Shown piece by piece: positions 53,454 through 63,016 of a stretch of 64,000 nt of DNA. How positions within the stretch are numbered: position 1 is the first letter of the stretch; every line of letters starts with the position of its first letter. Origin of the DNA: Mycolicibacterium frederiksbergense (lineage in GTDB: Bacteria; Actinomycetota; Actinomycetes; Mycobacteriales; Mycobacteriaceae); assembly GCF_012223425.1 (NCBI RefSeq), contig NZ_CP038799.1, positions 186,001 through 250,000 on the forward strand. Direction: 5' to 3'. Made by a program: the position numbers and the translations under genes. Below the pieces are notes generated by a model. It saw nothing but the letters and a program-made list of their open reading frames with translations. It had not been told where the DNA came from and did no database searches.

Positions 53454-54341
53454 CTAGGTGGTCATCAGGAACGTCCGCAACCGGTCCAGCACCAGTTCGG
53501 GACGCTGCTCGACGATCCAGTGCCCGACGCCGGGCACCAGTTCGAGCTCGAAATCCGAACAGTGCTCGGGCAGCACCCGCAGCAGTTCCGGGGTGAGCAC
53601 CGAGTCGTCGGTGCCGTGCAGCCAGCGCACCGGGATCGACACGTGGTGATCGTCGAACTCCCCGCGCATCCAGCGCGCCGCCTCGCGGGTCTGGAAGGTC
53701 CGGTACCAGCGTGAGCCCGCCTCGGCGTAGCCCGGGCGGCGCATGCAGGCGACGTAGAACGCGATGTCCTCGTCCGGCGTCTGGAAATCGCCGCCCACCC
53801 AGGAGCCCAGGAACCGGAAGAACCGCGCCTTCGGGTCGGCGATCACCTTCGGGCCGATCACCGGCAGCAGCATCGGGATCTGGTACCACATCCGCCAGAT
53901 GTTGATCAGCGCCTCACGGTCGTGCTTGAGCCACGGCACCGCGGTGTTCAGGCCCATGAAGGCCGCGACCTTCTCGGGATGGCGCAACATGAAGATGGTG
54001 GCCACCGGACCGCCCCAGTCGTGGGCGACGAGTTTGACCGGACCCACGCCGAGCCGGTCACAGACCGCGGCCAGATCATCGGCCATATCGTTCTTGCGGT
54101 AGCGGTCCCGGGGCGCCGAGCTCCACCCGGCCCCGCGCAGATCCGGGCACAGCACCCGGTATCCGTCCTCGGCGAGCGGGCCGATGAGCTCGTGCCACTC
54201 CCACCAGTTCTGCGGGAATCCGTGCACCAGCATGACCGGCGGGCCGTCGGCCGGGCCGGCGTCGGCGACGTGGATCGTCACGCCGCGACCGAGATCGACA
54301 AAGCGGTGTTGCACGCCGGGGAGATCGGGCGGGTTGTCCAT
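53454..54341 (-). CDS. Alpha/beta hydrolase, epoxide hydrolase-like
   Basis: A 295-residue alpha/beta hydrolase. The oxyanion loop is HGFPQNWWEW, the nucleophile elbow VAHDWGGPVA has an Asp (the epoxide hydrolase or dehalogenase type, not Ser), and the catalytic His is in VPGVGHWIVEQ. The cap region has the NIWRMWYQ helix. Mycobacteria encode several such Eph enzymes; the substrate is unknown. The ATG at 54341 diverges from the CoA ligase gene with a 94-base gap. Confidence 0.88.
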   Translation of the reverse strand: MDNPPDLPGVQHRFVDLGRGVTIHVADAGPADGPPVMLVHGFPQNWWEWHELIGPLAEDGYRVLCPDLRGAGWSSAPRDRYRKNDMADDLAAVCDRLGVGPVKLVAHDWGGPVATIFMLRHPEKVAAFMGLNTAVPWLKHDREALINIWRMWYQIPMLLPVIGPKVIADPKARFFRFLGSWVGGDFQTPDEDIAFYVACMRRPGYAEAGSRWYRTFQTREAARWMRGEFDDHHVSIPVRWLHGTDDSVLTPELLRVLPEHCSDFELELVPGVGHWIVEQRPELVLDRLRTFLMTT

Positions 54342-54435
54342 GGCGACAATCTACGGTATCCAGTACCGCTGGTAACACGTCGGCTTCGAAGGTTGCCCAC
54401 ATTTGCCCCGAAGGCGTGGTTCGATGGGCAGCACC

Positions 54436-56046
54436 ATGAGTATCGAAAGCCCGTTTCCCAAGGTCCAGATTCCCTCATCCAACGTCTACGAGTACCTGTT
54501 CGCAGGCATCGATCCCGCAGTGGCAGAACAGGTCGCGCTGCTGGACGCCAAAACCGGCAAAACGACCACCTACCGCCAGATGATCGACCGGATCGACGCG
54601 TTCGCCGGGGCGCTCGCCGCGCGCGGACTCGGCCCCGGTGACGTGGTGGGCCTGCTGGCCCCCAACAGCTCGGCCTTCGCCGTCGCCTTCCACGGCATCC
54701 TGCGTGCCGGTGCCACCGCCACCACCATCAATGCCCTGTTCACCGCCAAGGACATCACCAAGCAGCTCACCGACTCCAAGGCCGCGCTGCTGGTGACGGT
54801 CTCGGCGCTGAAACCGCAGGCGCTGGAGGGCGCGCTCGGAGCGGGCCTGGACGAATCGTCGGTCATCGTGCTCGACGGCCCGGGCGCCGACGCCGACGGA
54901 CACCCCAACGCCGAGGACCTGCTGGGCCCGGCCCACCCGGCACCGCAGGTCAGCTTCGACCCGGCCACCCATCTGGCCGTGCTGCCGTACAGCTCCGGGA
55001 CCACCGGCAACCCCAAGGGCGTGATGCTGACGCACCGCAATCTGGTGTCCAACGTCGCGCAGATCCGGCCGCTGCAGGGCATGACCTCCGGTGATGTGGT
55101 CCTGGCCGTCCTCCCGTTCTTCCACATCTACGGCATGACGGTCCTGCTCAACGCCGCGCTGCACGCCCGCGCTCAGCTGGTCATCATGCCGGCCTTCGAC
55201 CTGACCGAGTTCCTGGCCAATATCGCCGATCGCAAGTGCACGCACGCCTTCATCGCCCCGCCGGTCGCGGTGGCCCTGGCCAAGCATCCACTCATCGACG
55301 ACTACGACCTGTCCTCGCTGCGGGCCATCATGTCCGGTGCCGCGCCGCTGGACGAGGAACTCGGACGCGCCGTCACCGCGCGCCTGGGGTGTGCGCTGGT
55401 GCAGGGCTACGGGATGAGCGAGCTGAGCCCGGTCAGCCACATCACGCCGTTCGACGGCGGCGCCGAACTGGTCGGGGCGGCGGCGCCGGTCAGCTCGTGC
55501 GGTTGGACGGTGCCCAATGCGGTGTCCAAACTCGTCGACCCCGCCACCGGCGAGGAGATCGGGCTGCCCGAGTCCGGGCTGAGCGAGACCGGCGAACTGT
55601 GGTTCAAGGGGCCCAATGTGATGGTCGGCTACCTGGGCAACGACACCGCGACCCGCGACACCATCGATGACGACGGTTTCCTGCACACCGGTGACCTCGC
55701 CCGAATCGACCCGACCGGCTGCGTGTTCATCGTCGACCGGCTCAAAGAGCTGATCAAGTACAAGGGCTATCAGGTGCCGCCCGCCGAACTGGAGGCCGTG
55801 CTGCTGGGTCATCCCTCGATCGCCGACGCCGCCGTCATCGGGGTGATCGAGCAGGAATCCGGTGAAGAGGTGCCCAAGGCGTTCGTGGTGCGCCAGCCCG
55901 ACACCGAGCTCAGCGAGGACGCGGTGATGGAGTTCGTCGCCGGCCAGGTGGCGCCGTACAAGAAGGTCCGTCAGGTGGCGTTCATCGATGCCATCCCGAA
56001 GTCGGCGGCCGGCAAGATCCTGCGCAAGGATTTACGCGGGCGGTAG
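54436..56046 (+). CDS. 4-coumarate--CoA ligase-like acyl-CoA synthetase
   Basis: A 536-residue ANL adenylating enzyme of the 4CL/FadD type. Motifs: SSGTTGNPKGVMLTH (phosphate loop), GYGMSELSPVSHITPF, the hinge region LVDPATGEEI..GELWFKGPNVMVGYL and the C-terminal catalytic Lys in PKSAAGKILRKDLRG. It activates an aryl or acyl acid through an adenylate to the CoA thioester. The substrate cannot be given. The ATG at 54436 is chosen over 54424 because no homologue-like residues precede it. Its last codon and stop fall in a 24-bp tandem repeat. Confidence 0.88.
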   Translation: MSIESPFPKVQIPSSNVYEYLFAGIDPAVAEQVALLDAKTGKTTTYRQMIDRIDAFAGALAARGLGPGDVVGLLAPNSSAFAVAFHGILRAGATATTINALFTAKDITKQLTDSKAALLVTVSALKPQALEGALGAGLDESSVIVLDGPGADADGHPNAEDLLGPAHPAPQVSFDPATHLAVLPYSSGTTGNPKGVMLTHRNLVSNVAQIRPLQGMTSGDVVLAVLPFFHIYGMTVLLNAALHARAQLVIMPAFDLTEFLANIADRKCTHAFIAPPVAVALAKHPLIDDYDLSSLRAIMSGAAPLDEELGRAVTARLGCALVQGYGMSELSPVSHITPFDGGAELVGAAAPVSSCGWTVPNAVSKLVDPATGEEIGLPESGLSETGELWFKGPNVMVGYLGNDTATRDTIDDDGFLHTGDLARIDPTGCVFIVDRLKELIKYKGYQVPPAELEAVLLGHPSIADAAVIGVIEQESGEEVPKAFVVRQPDTELSEDAVMEFVAGQVAPYKKVRQVAFIDAIPKSAAGKILRKDLRGR

Positions 56047-56814
56047 CCCGCTTGTCCGGGCGGGCGGTAGCCCGCTTGTCCGGGCGGGCGGTAGGGCGCG
56101 CGCTGCGCGCGCCTGCCGGTAGCCCAGCGCAGCGCCGGCCAACGGGATCAGCAACAGACCGAGGATGCCGAACAGTGAGGTCATCGGCTGGCCGGGGCGC
56201 GGGTCAGATCCGATGGGCAACACCGACAGGCTCATATCGGCCACCGGCAGCCCCGCGACCGGTGCCGTGATCGGCGCGGGCACCGGAGCCACCGGCTGTG
56301 GTGCGCGCACCTCGACCGGCGAGTTCACCGGCGCCGTCCGCGGCCGCGGTGGCGGTGGCGGTGGCGGCTGGGCCGCGCCGGCGGTGGACGCGAGCACCGG
56401 TGGGTCGACGTGAGTGGGCGCGACGGGAGCTGCCGGACGCAATCCGGAACCACCGGTCTTGACGTCATCGGCGGTTCGCGCGGTTCTGGCGGTGCGCACC
56501 GTCCGCGCGCCGTCGGCGGTGGTCACCGACGGCCGGCTCCGCTCGCTCGACGACGCGTCCGCGGTGGCGCCGCTCTGCTGGGTACTGCCTGCACTGTCAT
56601 CGCGCGATCCGTTGCCGGCGACGTCGTTGCTGGGGACACTGCCCCGGGAGCTTTCGCCGCCACGTCTACCGGAGTCGTCACGGCGATCGGAATCGGCGGA
56701 GGCCGATCCGCGGTTGCCCGGGTCGGCGGTGGCGATGGCGCCAGGTGCGATGACCAGCGTCAATGCGACCGTTGCACCGGCAACGGCCGTCACCACACGC
56801 TTGCACTGACTCAC
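56032..56814 (-). CDS. Secreted Pro/Ala/Ser-rich protein with C-terminal anchor
   Basis: A 260-residue predicted exported protein: Sec signal (VVTAVAGATVALTLVIAPGAIATA), a long polar Ser/Arg/Asp-rich segment, a Pro-rich stretch (QPPPPPPPRPRTAPVN), then one membrane segment (LFGILGLLLIPLAGAALGY) and an Arg-rich tail, an arrangement like a cell-wall-sorted or C-tail-anchored protein. The tail repeats LPPARTSG two and a half times. It converges with the CoA ligase gene and overlaps it by 15 bases. Family unknown. Confidence 0.65.
   Translation of the reverse strand: MSQCKRVVTAVAGATVALTLVIAPGAIATADPGNRGSASADSDRRDDSGRRGGESSRGSVPSNDVAGNGSRDDSAGSTQQSGATADASSSERSRPSVTTADGARTVRTARTARTADDVKTGGSGLRPAAPVAPTHVDPPVLASTAGAAQPPPPPPPRPRTAPVNSPVEVRAPQPVAPVPAPITAPVAGLPVADMSLSVLPIGSDPRPGQPMTSLFGILGLLLIPLAGAALGYRQARAARALPPARTSGLPPARTSGLPPA
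56038..56095. repeat. 24-bp tandem repeat shared by two convergent genes
   Basis: The 6-mer CGGTAG recurs at 56041, 56065 and 56089, a 24-base period with the intervening sequence identical between the first two units. In the minus strand it encodes the 8-residue LPPARTSG repeat; in the plus strand its first CGGTAG holds the last codon and stop of the CoA ligase gene. The unit is GC-rich and repeat copy number could vary between strains. Confidence 0.85.
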
Positions 56815-56864
56815 TGGCTCCCCAACCTTTGGCCCTCACCTTACGCCACCGGGAAGTTTGCTTG

Positions 56865-57875
56865 TCAGATTCCCTCAGGATCGGTTTCGACGCCGTCGGC
56901 GGCTTTCTGGACCAGGCCGATCGCGATACGGGCCCATTCCTCGGTGGCACCGGACAGCCCGCAGGCAGGGGTGATACCGATCCGCTCGCGCAGCACCGTG
57001 CGGGGAAAGCCCAGCCGGTCGGTGACCTTGGCCGCCGCGGCGGCGACCTGCTGAGGCTTCCACTGCTGTTGCTGCGCGGTGCCGGGCACCACCCCGAGCA
57101 GAACGGTCCGCCCGGATTCCACGAACTCACCGACTCCGTCCAGGTCGGCCGCCTGCAGGGTCGACACATCGACCGCGATGGCCTGTAACTGGCTGCGCTG
57201 CAACAGTTTCCATGGCAGGTCAGCGGCACAGCTGTGCAGCGCGACCTCGCCGCCCACCCTGGCGATGCAGTCGTCCAGCAGCACCGCGGCGACCTGCTCT
57301 TCGACCGGATTCACCGGGGAGAAGCTGGTCACCCCGGTCAGCCGGCCCAGCATCGCCGCGGGAAGCAGCGGTTCGTCGAGTTGCACCACGACCTCGGTGC
57401 CCAACCGGCGCGCCACCTCGGCCCGGTGCAACGACAGTCCTTCGGACAGCGACTCGGCCAGATCACGGAGCGCCCCGCTGTCGGTGATGGCCCGGTGCCC
57501 GTTCGCCATCTCCATCTGGGCGGCCAGCGTGATCGGCCCGGCGGCCTGGACTTTCACCGTGCGGCCCGAGCCGTGCAGGCCGGCCTTCTCCCAGGCCTCC
57601 TCCAGCGCGTCGAGATCCTCGTTGAGCATGCTCACCGCGCGGCGCAGCACCGAACTGCGGCCCGGCGCGATCCGGTAGGCCCGGGCCACCGTGTCGAAAC
57701 CGATGTCCACCAGCAGCGCGCCGGTACGCCCGATCAGGTCCGCGCCGACACCGCGGTGGGGCAACTCGACAAGGTGCGGCAGGCTGTGTAGTTCCCCGAT
57801 GACGATCTCGGCGGCCTCGCGGGCCGACTCACCCGGCCACGATCCGATGCCGGTGGCGGCGGCGAAAACACTCAT
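56865..57875 (-). CDS. MetE C-terminal-like (cobalamin-independent methionine synthase family) protein
   Basis: A 336-residue single-domain protein related to the catalytic half of MetE (Rv3015c-like). Possible zinc ligands are the His and Cys of VALHSCAADLPW and the Cys of GITPACGLSG. The N-terminus is TGIGSWPGESAREAA. Actinobacterial core MetE proteins of this size can act with a separate methyl donor protein; the donor is not known here, so methionine synthesis is only possible. It is 26 bases after the mnmA stop. Confidence 0.82.
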   Translation of the reverse strand: MSVFAAATGIGSWPGESAREAAEIVIGELHSLPHLVELPHRGVGADLIGRTGALLVDIGFDTVARAYRIAPGRSSVLRRAVSMLNEDLDALEEAWEKAGLHGSGRTVKVQAAGPITLAAQMEMANGHRAITDSGALRDLAESLSEGLSLHRAEVARRLGTEVVVQLDEPLLPAAMLGRLTGVTSFSPVNPVEEQVAAVLLDDCIARVGGEVALHSCAADLPWKLLQRSQLQAIAVDVSTLQAADLDGVGEFVESGRTVLLGVVPGTAQQQQWKPQQVAAAAAKVTDRLGFPRTVLRERIGITPACGLSGATEEWARIAIGLVQKAADGVETDPEGI

Positions 57876-57900
57876 CGGCCAACCGTATTCGATCGACCGG

Positions 57901-58968
57901 TCAGCGGGTGACAGTGGCGCTGGCGATGACCTCGTCGCCGGCGGGATCCGGCCGGTACAGCACCATGGTCTGCCCGGGTGCCACGCCTCGGATCGGGGTG
58001 CGCAGATCGGCGATCAGCCGCCCGTCGCGCAGCTCCGCGACGGCGTCGGCAAAGCCGCCGTGCGCGCGCACCTGGACCACGCCCTCGATGGGCCCGTGCG
58101 GTGCGGTCCCCGCGGTGAAGACGGGTTTCTCCCCCGTCAGCGTCGACACGTCCAGATCATCGGCGGCACCGACGCGCACCGTCCCGGTGGCGGCGTCGAT
58201 ACCCGTCACGTATCGGGGCTGCCCGTCGGGGCCGGGTCCGGCAATACCCAGACCCTTGCGCTGTCCGATGGTGAACCCGTGCACACCGTCATGCTCGGCG
58301 AGCACGGCGCCACCGGAGTCGACAACGGCGCCCGGACGCACCCCGATGCGGGCGCCCAGGAAGGCGCGGGTGTCGCCGGACGGGATGAAGCAGATGTCAT
58401 GGCTGTCCGGCTTGTCGGCGACCGCCAGGCCGCGGCGGGCCGCCTCGGCGCGGATTTCCGACTTGGGCGTGTCACCGATCGGGAACAGCGCGTGCCGCAA
58501 CTGCTGCGCGGTCAGCACCGCGAGCACGTAGGACTGGTCCTTGTCGATATCGACCGCGCGACGCAGCCGCCCATCGGCCAGACGCGCGTAGTGGCCGGTG
58601 GCCACGGCGTCGAATCCCAGGGCCAACGCGCGAGCCGACAGCGCGGAGAATTTGATGGTCTCATTGCACTTGACGCACGGATTGGGCGTCTCACCGCGGG
58701 CGTAGGAGTCGACGAAGTCGTCGATCACCTCTTCCTTGAAGCGGTCCGCGAAATCCCATACGTAGAACGGGATGTCGAGAATATCGGCAACGCGGCGGGC
58801 ATCGCCGGCGTCCTCCTTGGAGCAGCAGCCCCGCGATCCGGTGCGCAGCGTGCCCGGAGTCGCCGACAACGCCAGGTGCACACCGACTACGTCGTGGCCG
58901 GCGTCCACCATCCGCGCTGCGGCCACCGACGAGTCGACGCCGCCGCTCATGGCGACCAGAACCTTCAT
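57901..58968 (-). CDS. mnmA: tRNA-specific 2-thiouridylase
   Basis: MnmA thiolates U34 of tRNA-Glu(UUC), -Gln(UUG) and -Lys(UUU) with sulfur delivered from a desulfurase. The 355-residue protein has the PP-loop [10 protein letters not shown] (8-17), the first catalytic Cys in [12 protein letters not shown] and the second in [11 protein letters not shown]. The ATG at 58968 overlaps the desulfurase stop by 4 bases (ATGA), tying it to its sulfur source. The two tRNAs in this window (CTC, CTG) have C34 and are not substrates. Confidence 0.95.
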   Translation of the reverse strand: MKVLVAMSGGVDSSVAAARMVDAGHDVVGVHLALSATPGTLRTGSRGCCSKEDAGDARRVADILDIPFYVWDFADRFKEEVIDDFVDSYARGETPNPCVKCNETIKFSALSARALALGFDAVATGHYARLADGRLRRAVDIDKDQSYVLAVLTAQQLRHALFPIGDTPKSEIRAEAARRGLAVADKPDSHDICFIPSGDTRAFLGARIGVRPGAVVDSGGAVLAEHDGVHGFTIGQRKGLGIAGPGPDGQPRYVTGIDAATGTVRVGAADDLDVSTLTGEKPVFTAGTAPHGPIEGVVQVRAHGGFADAVAELRDGRLIADLRTPIRGVAPGQTMVLYRPDPAGDEVIASATVTR

Positions 58969-60152
58969 CGTCGTGTCCCCGCACTGGCCAGCGCGGCCTG
59001 CCGGGCCCGCTCCACCGCGGCAGGCAACACCTCGAGCGCGGCATCGACATCGGCGTCGGTACTGGTGTGCCCCAACGACAGTCGCAGCGAACCGCGTGCA
59101 GCGGCCGGGTCGGCGCCCATCGCGACGAGCACGTGTGACGGCTGCGCCACTCCGGCCGTGCACGCCGAGCCGGTCGAGCATTCGACACCCTTGGCATCGA
59201 GCAGCATCAGCAGGGCGTCGCCCTCGCAGCCGCGGAACGTGAAGTGGGCGTTGCCGGGCAACCGGTGATCACCGCTCGCGCCGTTGACGTCGACGTCCTC
59301 GATCTGCGCCTGCACCCCGGCGATCAGTCGGTCGCGCAGGGCGCTGACCCGTGCGTTGGTCTCGGTGAGCCCCTCCACCGCCACCCGGGCGGCCGCGGCC
59401 ATGGCCACTGCGGCGGCGACATCCGGCGTGCCCGAACGAACGTCACGCTCCTGGCCCCCGCCGTGCAGGATCGGCACGCAGGCGGTGTCACGTCGCAGTA
59501 CCAACGCCCCGATACCGGTCGGGCCGCCGAACTTGTGCGCGGCCACGCTCATCGCCGACAGCCCGCTCTCGGTGAACGCCACCGGGATGTGCCCGACGGC
59601 CTGGATCGCATCGCTGTGCATCGGAATCTCGAATTCGGCTGCCACTGACGCCAATTCGGCGATGGGCATGATCGTGCCGACCTCGTTGTTGGCCCACATG
59701 ATCGAGATCAGGGCAACATCGTCGTGGGTGCTCAGCGCCGCGCGCAGCGACTCGGGTGCCACCGAACCGGCGGCGTCGACGGGCAGCCAGGTGACCTCGG
59801 CGCCCTCGTGCTCGACAAGCCACTCGACGGCGTCGAGCACGGCGTGGTGCTCGACGGGAGTGGTCACGATGCGCCGACGGCGGGGATCAGCGTCCCGGCG
59901 CGCCCAGAAGATGCCCTTGATCGCCAGGTTGTCGGATTCGGTGCCGCCGGCGGTGAAGATCACCTCGGACGGGCGGGCGCCCAGCAGACCTGCCAACGTC
60001 TCGCGGGCTTCCTCCATCCGACGGCGCGCCGCGCGCCCGGACGTGTGCAGCGAGGAGGCGTTTCCGACCGTGGCCAGCGCGCCGACCATCGCCTCGATGG
60101 CAACGGGGTGCATCGGGGTGGTGGCAGCGTGATCGAGGTATACGGCTGTCAT
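58965..60152 (-). CDS. iscS: Cysteine desulfurase (IscS/NifS family)
   Basis: A 395-residue PLP enzyme that takes sulfur from cysteine to form an enzyme persulfide. The PLP lysine is in [16 protein letters not shown]; the active-site Cys is in [17 protein letters not shown]. The N-terminal [14 protein letters not shown] is typical. It starts the iscS-mnmA pair and so probably feeds sulfur to tRNA thiolation, and perhaps other pathways. The symbol follows its M. tuberculosis counterpart, Rv3025c. Confidence 0.95.
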   Translation of the reverse strand: MTAVYLDHAATTPMHPVAIEAMVGALATVGNASSLHTSGRAARRRMEEARETLAGLLGARPSEVIFTAGGTESDNLAIKGIFWARRDADPRRRRIVTTPVEHHAVLDAVEWLVEHEGAEVTWLPVDAAGSVAPESLRAALSTHDDVALISIMWANNEVGTIMPIAELASVAAEFEIPMHSDAIQAVGHIPVAFTESGLSAMSVAAHKFGGPTGIGALVLRRDTACVPILHGGGQERDVRSGTPDVAAAVAMAAAARVAVEGLTETNARVSALRDRLIAGVQAQIEDVDVNGASGDHRLPGNAHFTFRGCEGDALLMLLDAKGVECSTGSACTAGVAQPSHVLVAMGADPAAARGSLRLSLGHTSTDADVDAALEVLPAAVERARQAALASAGTRR

Positions 60153-60199
60153 GGCCCATCAAGGATAGCCGCCGGTCCGGGGGCGCCCGTCCGCCGAGG

Positions 60200-61039
60200 T
60201 CAGGCAGCCAGTATGTGGCCGTGCGCCACGTCGCGGCCGGCGGTGCCGCGCACCGCCGCCTCGCACCGGGCCGCCAGGTCGCGCCGGTCCTGCCCCGGCA
60301 GTTCCAGCGACTGCACCTGCACGTGCACCACCGTGCGGCGTGCCGTGACGAGCCGGCGGATCGAGTCGAGCAAGGTGTCCTCGCCGATATAGGCGGGCAC
60401 GGTCGACGGGCTGCCGTCGCGGTGGTGGTAGTTCAGCCGCAGCGGCTGCACCGGGCGGCCCGCGTCCACGGCGGCCTGGAACATGGCCGGACGGAACCGC
60501 CCGTATCCCAGTCCGCACCAGGTGGTGCCCTCCGGGAACGCCACGACCGTGTGGCCGTTGCGCAGCCGTGCCGCCACCGCGCTGACCACCGCGGGCAGCC
60601 TGCGCAGGTTCTCCCGTTCGATCGGGATGACCTTCATGATGCGGGCGACGACCCCGAGCGCGGGCCAGTCGATCAGGTCGGCGCGGGCGACGAACGAACC
60701 GGGCATCACCGCACCGATGCTGAAGATGTCCAGCCAGGACACGTGCCCGCTGACCACCAGCACACCGCGCAGGTTGCGGATGGGGCCACCGGAGACGGTG
60801 ATCCGCACGCCGACACAGCGCAGCATCAGCCGGCAGTAGGCGCGCTGCAGGTGCGAGCGGCCCGGCAGCGGCACCGCGAGCAGCGGTACCGCCAGGAACA
60901 ACAGCAGGGCGCCGGTGACGCGCAGGGTCGTGCGGGTCCAGACCGCGGGACGCGACCCCAGCGGGGCCGCACCGGCGTGCATGCAGCTGGCATCGCAGGA
61001 GGCCCGCGGCAGCCAGGAGTGATCCTTGCCCACGGTCAT
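60200..61039 (-). CDS. 1-acyl-sn-glycerol-3-phosphate acyltransferase family (PlsC-like)
   Basis: A 279-residue membrane-associated acyltransferase. The catalytic HX4D motif is in VSGHVSWLDIFSIG; the substrate motif is FPEGTTWCGLGYGRF. An N-terminal hydrophobic segment (LRVTGALLLFLAVPLLAV) anchors it. Its start overlaps the stop of the PF13444-type gene by 4 bases. That coupling resembles OlsB-OlsA pairs, so it may acylate lyso-ornithine lipid and not lysophosphatidate; this is inference. Confidence 0.87.
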   Translation of the reverse strand: MTVGKDHSWLPRASCDASCMHAGAAPLGSRPAVWTRTTLRVTGALLLFLAVPLLAVPLPGRSHLQRAYCRLMLRCVGVRITVSGGPIRNLRGVLVVSGHVSWLDIFSIGAVMPGSFVARADLIDWPALGVVARIMKVIPIERENLRRLPAVVSAVAARLRNGHTVVAFPEGTTWCGLGYGRFRPAMFQAAVDAGRPVQPLRLNYHHRDGSPSTVPAYIGEDTLLDSIRRLVTARRTVVHVQVQSLELPGQDRRDLAARCEAAVRGTAGRDVAHGHILAA

Positions 61040-61872
61040 GCTCCGGCCTCACTCTCGGCGGCCTGCGATACCGAGCGCAGCCGCTTCAGGTAGCGGACAT
61101 CGGCGTGGCGTTTGTCCAGCAGCGCCGGGAAGTCGCCGACCCCGAAATCGGGGTCGTGCGCGGGTTCGCCGCACACCTGGGCGCCCAGGCGCAGGTAGCC
61201 GCGCATCAGGGCCGGCACCGTGACCCGCGCCGGCGGGTCGATCTCGTCGAGGCTGCGACCGTCGATGACGACCGGGCGGTAGGGCCGCACGGTGAATTCC
61301 TGCGGCGCGCCGTGGCGGCGCAGCACGACGTCACGGACCCCGCGCAGCTGGCTGCCGGGCTCCTCATGGGCGGGGTGCGTCGGCACCGACACGCAGCCGG
61401 TGACGTAGTCGTAGCCGCAGCGGTCCAGGTAGGCCAGGATGCCCGCCCACATCAGCAGCACCACGCCGCCGTTGCGGTGATCTCCGCGGACCACGGCGCG
61501 GCCCATCTCCACCAGCGAGGGACGCAGGGCGTCCAGCGCGCGGACATCGAATTCGGTTGCGGTGTAGAGACTTCCGGCGGCGATGGCGCCGGGCGGCGGG
61601 AGCATCCGGTAGCAGCCGACGAGTTCGCCGGAGCCGTCCTCACGCACCAGCAGGTGATCGCAGTACTGGTCGAAGCGGTCGGCGTCCAGACCGTCACCGG
61701 TGGGCGCCATGGCGAAGCCGGGCTCGGAGGTGAACACATCGTGACGCAGACGCTGGGCCGCCTCGATGTGCGCCGGGTCGGTGGACAGCAGCAGGGTGTA
61801 GCGCGGCCCCGGTGTCCCGGATGTCGCCTGGTCGATGTCATCAGCCGGTATGAGGACAGATGCGGTGCTCAT
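61036..61872 (-). CDS. GNAT-fold N-acyltransferase (OlsB/autoinducer-synthase-like)
   Basis: A 278-residue protein with the Acetyltransf_5 (PF13444) pattern: YTLLLSTDPAHIEAAQRLRH, then VFTSEPGF, FDQYCDHLLVRE, GELVGCYRMLPPPGA and GRAVVRGDHRNGGVVLLMW. Such proteins use acyl-ACP to acylate an amino acid: in ornithine-lipid synthesis, OlsB N-acylates ornithine. It corresponds to Rv3027c. The next gene overlaps it by 4 bases. Confidence 0.83.
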   Translation of the reverse strand: MSTASVLIPADDIDQATSGTPGPRYTLLLSTDPAHIEAAQRLRHDVFTSEPGFAMAPTGDGLDADRFDQYCDHLLVREDGSGELVGCYRMLPPPGAIAAGSLYTATEFDVRALDALRPSLVEMGRAVVRGDHRNGGVVLLMWAGILAYLDRCGYDYVTGCVSVPTHPAHEEPGSQLRGVRDVVLRRHGAPQEFTVRPYRPVVIDGRSLDEIDPPARVTVPALMRGYLRLGAQVCGEPAHDPDFGVGDFPALLDKRHADVRYLKRLRSVSQAAESEAGA

Positions 61873-61960
61873 GCCAGCACGGTCGCGCCTGCGGGTCTCC
61901 GGGCGGCATCAGGGGCGTGACGTGTCCGTGCACGGTGCGTGAACAGCACGCTCAGCACAC

Positions 61961-61997
61961 GAAAGCGCCCCGGAACATGCGTTCCGGGGCGCCTTTC
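61961..61997. terminator. Terminator between the GNAT gene promoter region and etfA
   Basis: A 16-bp stem with one bulge (61961-61976 with 61981-61997) and loop ATGC, downstream of the etfA stop. On the minus strand it ends in GCTTTC, so a modest T run. It probably ends the etfBA transcript. The gap 61873-62016 holds nothing else I can name. Confidence 0.7.
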
Positions 61998-62016
61998 GAA
62001 CTGCAGAGAGCGGGAT

Positions 62017-62973
62017 CTAACCCTTGCGGGCCTTGACCGCCTCGGTCAGCTGCGGGGTGACCTTGAACAGGTCGCCGACGATGCCGAGGTCGGCGATCTC
62101 GAAGATCGGCGCCTCTTCGTCCTTGTTGACCGCGATGATGGTCTTCGAGGTCTGCATGCCGGCGCGGTGCTGGATGGCACCGGAGATGCCCAGCGCGATG
62201 TACAGCTGCGGGGAGACCGTCTTACCGGTCTGACCGACCTGGAACTGACCGGCGTAGTAGCCCGAGTCGACGGCGGCACGCGAGGCACCGACGGCGGCCC
62301 CGAGCGAATCGGCGAGCTCCTCGACGACCTTGAAGTTCTCCTCGCTGCCGACACCGCGGCCACCGGCCACCACGACGCTGGCCTCGGTGAGCTCCGGACG
62401 GTCACCCGCGACGACGGGCTCGCGGGACGTGATCTTGGTCGCATTCTCGGCCTGGGCCGGGACCTCGACGTTGACGACCTCACCGGCACCGTCGGCCGGG
62501 GCGGCCTCGACGGCACCCGGGCGCACGGTGATCACGGGGAGATCACCGGTGGCCTGGGCGTCGACGGTGAACGCGCCACCGAAGATGCTGTGGACACCGA
62601 TTCCGCCCTCTTTGATCTCGACGACGTCGACCAGCAGGCCCGAGCCCAGACGTGCGGCCAGCCGGCCGGCAACCTCTTTGCCCTCGGCGTTGGCGGCGAT
62701 GACGACGGCGGCGGGAGCGGCCGACTCGGTCAGCGCGGCGAGCACGTCGACCTTCGGGGTGACCAGGAAGCCGTCCACGTCCGCCGACTCGGCGACGTAG
62801 ATCTTGGCCGCACCGGCGGCCTTGAGGCCATCGGTGAGACCCGCGGCGGTGCCCTCGGCACCCACCACGACCGCGGACGGCTCGCCCAGCACGCGGGCGG
62901 CGGTGATCAGTTCGGTGCTGACCTTCTTCAGTGCACCTTCGGCGTGCTCGACGAGCACAAGTACTTCAGCCAT
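62017..62973 (-). CDS. etfA: Electron transfer flavoprotein alpha subunit
   Basis: A 318-residue EtfA/FixB. The C-terminal FAD domain shows [41 protein letters not shown] and [12 protein letters not shown]. With EtfB it carries electrons from acyl-CoA dehydrogenases to the respiratory chain. It lies 43 bases downstream of etfB in one transcript. Confidence 0.96.
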   Translation of the reverse strand: MAEVLVLVEHAEGALKKVSTELITAARVLGEPSAVVVGAEGTAAGLTDGLKAAGAAKIYVAESADVDGFLVTPKVDVLAALTESAAPAAVVIAANAEGKEVAGRLAARLGSGLLVDVVEIKEGGIGVHSIFGGAFTVDAQATGDLPVITVRPGAVEAAPADGAGEVVNVEVPAQAENATKITSREPVVAGDRPELTEASVVVAGGRGVGSEENFKVVEELADSLGAAVGASRAAVDSGYYAGQFQVGQTGKTVSPQLYIALGISGAIQHRAGMQTSKTIIAVNKDEEAPIFEIADLGIVGDLFKVTPQLTEAVKARKG

Positions 62974-63016
62974 GAATATGTCCTTATGTGTTGTCAGAGA
63001 AGAATGGGATCGGCGA

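Noticed and set aside
57691..59268. Open frame of 525 codons opposite mnmA
   Set aside because: It is antisense to a clear MnmA; composition and lack of motifs mark it as a shadow.
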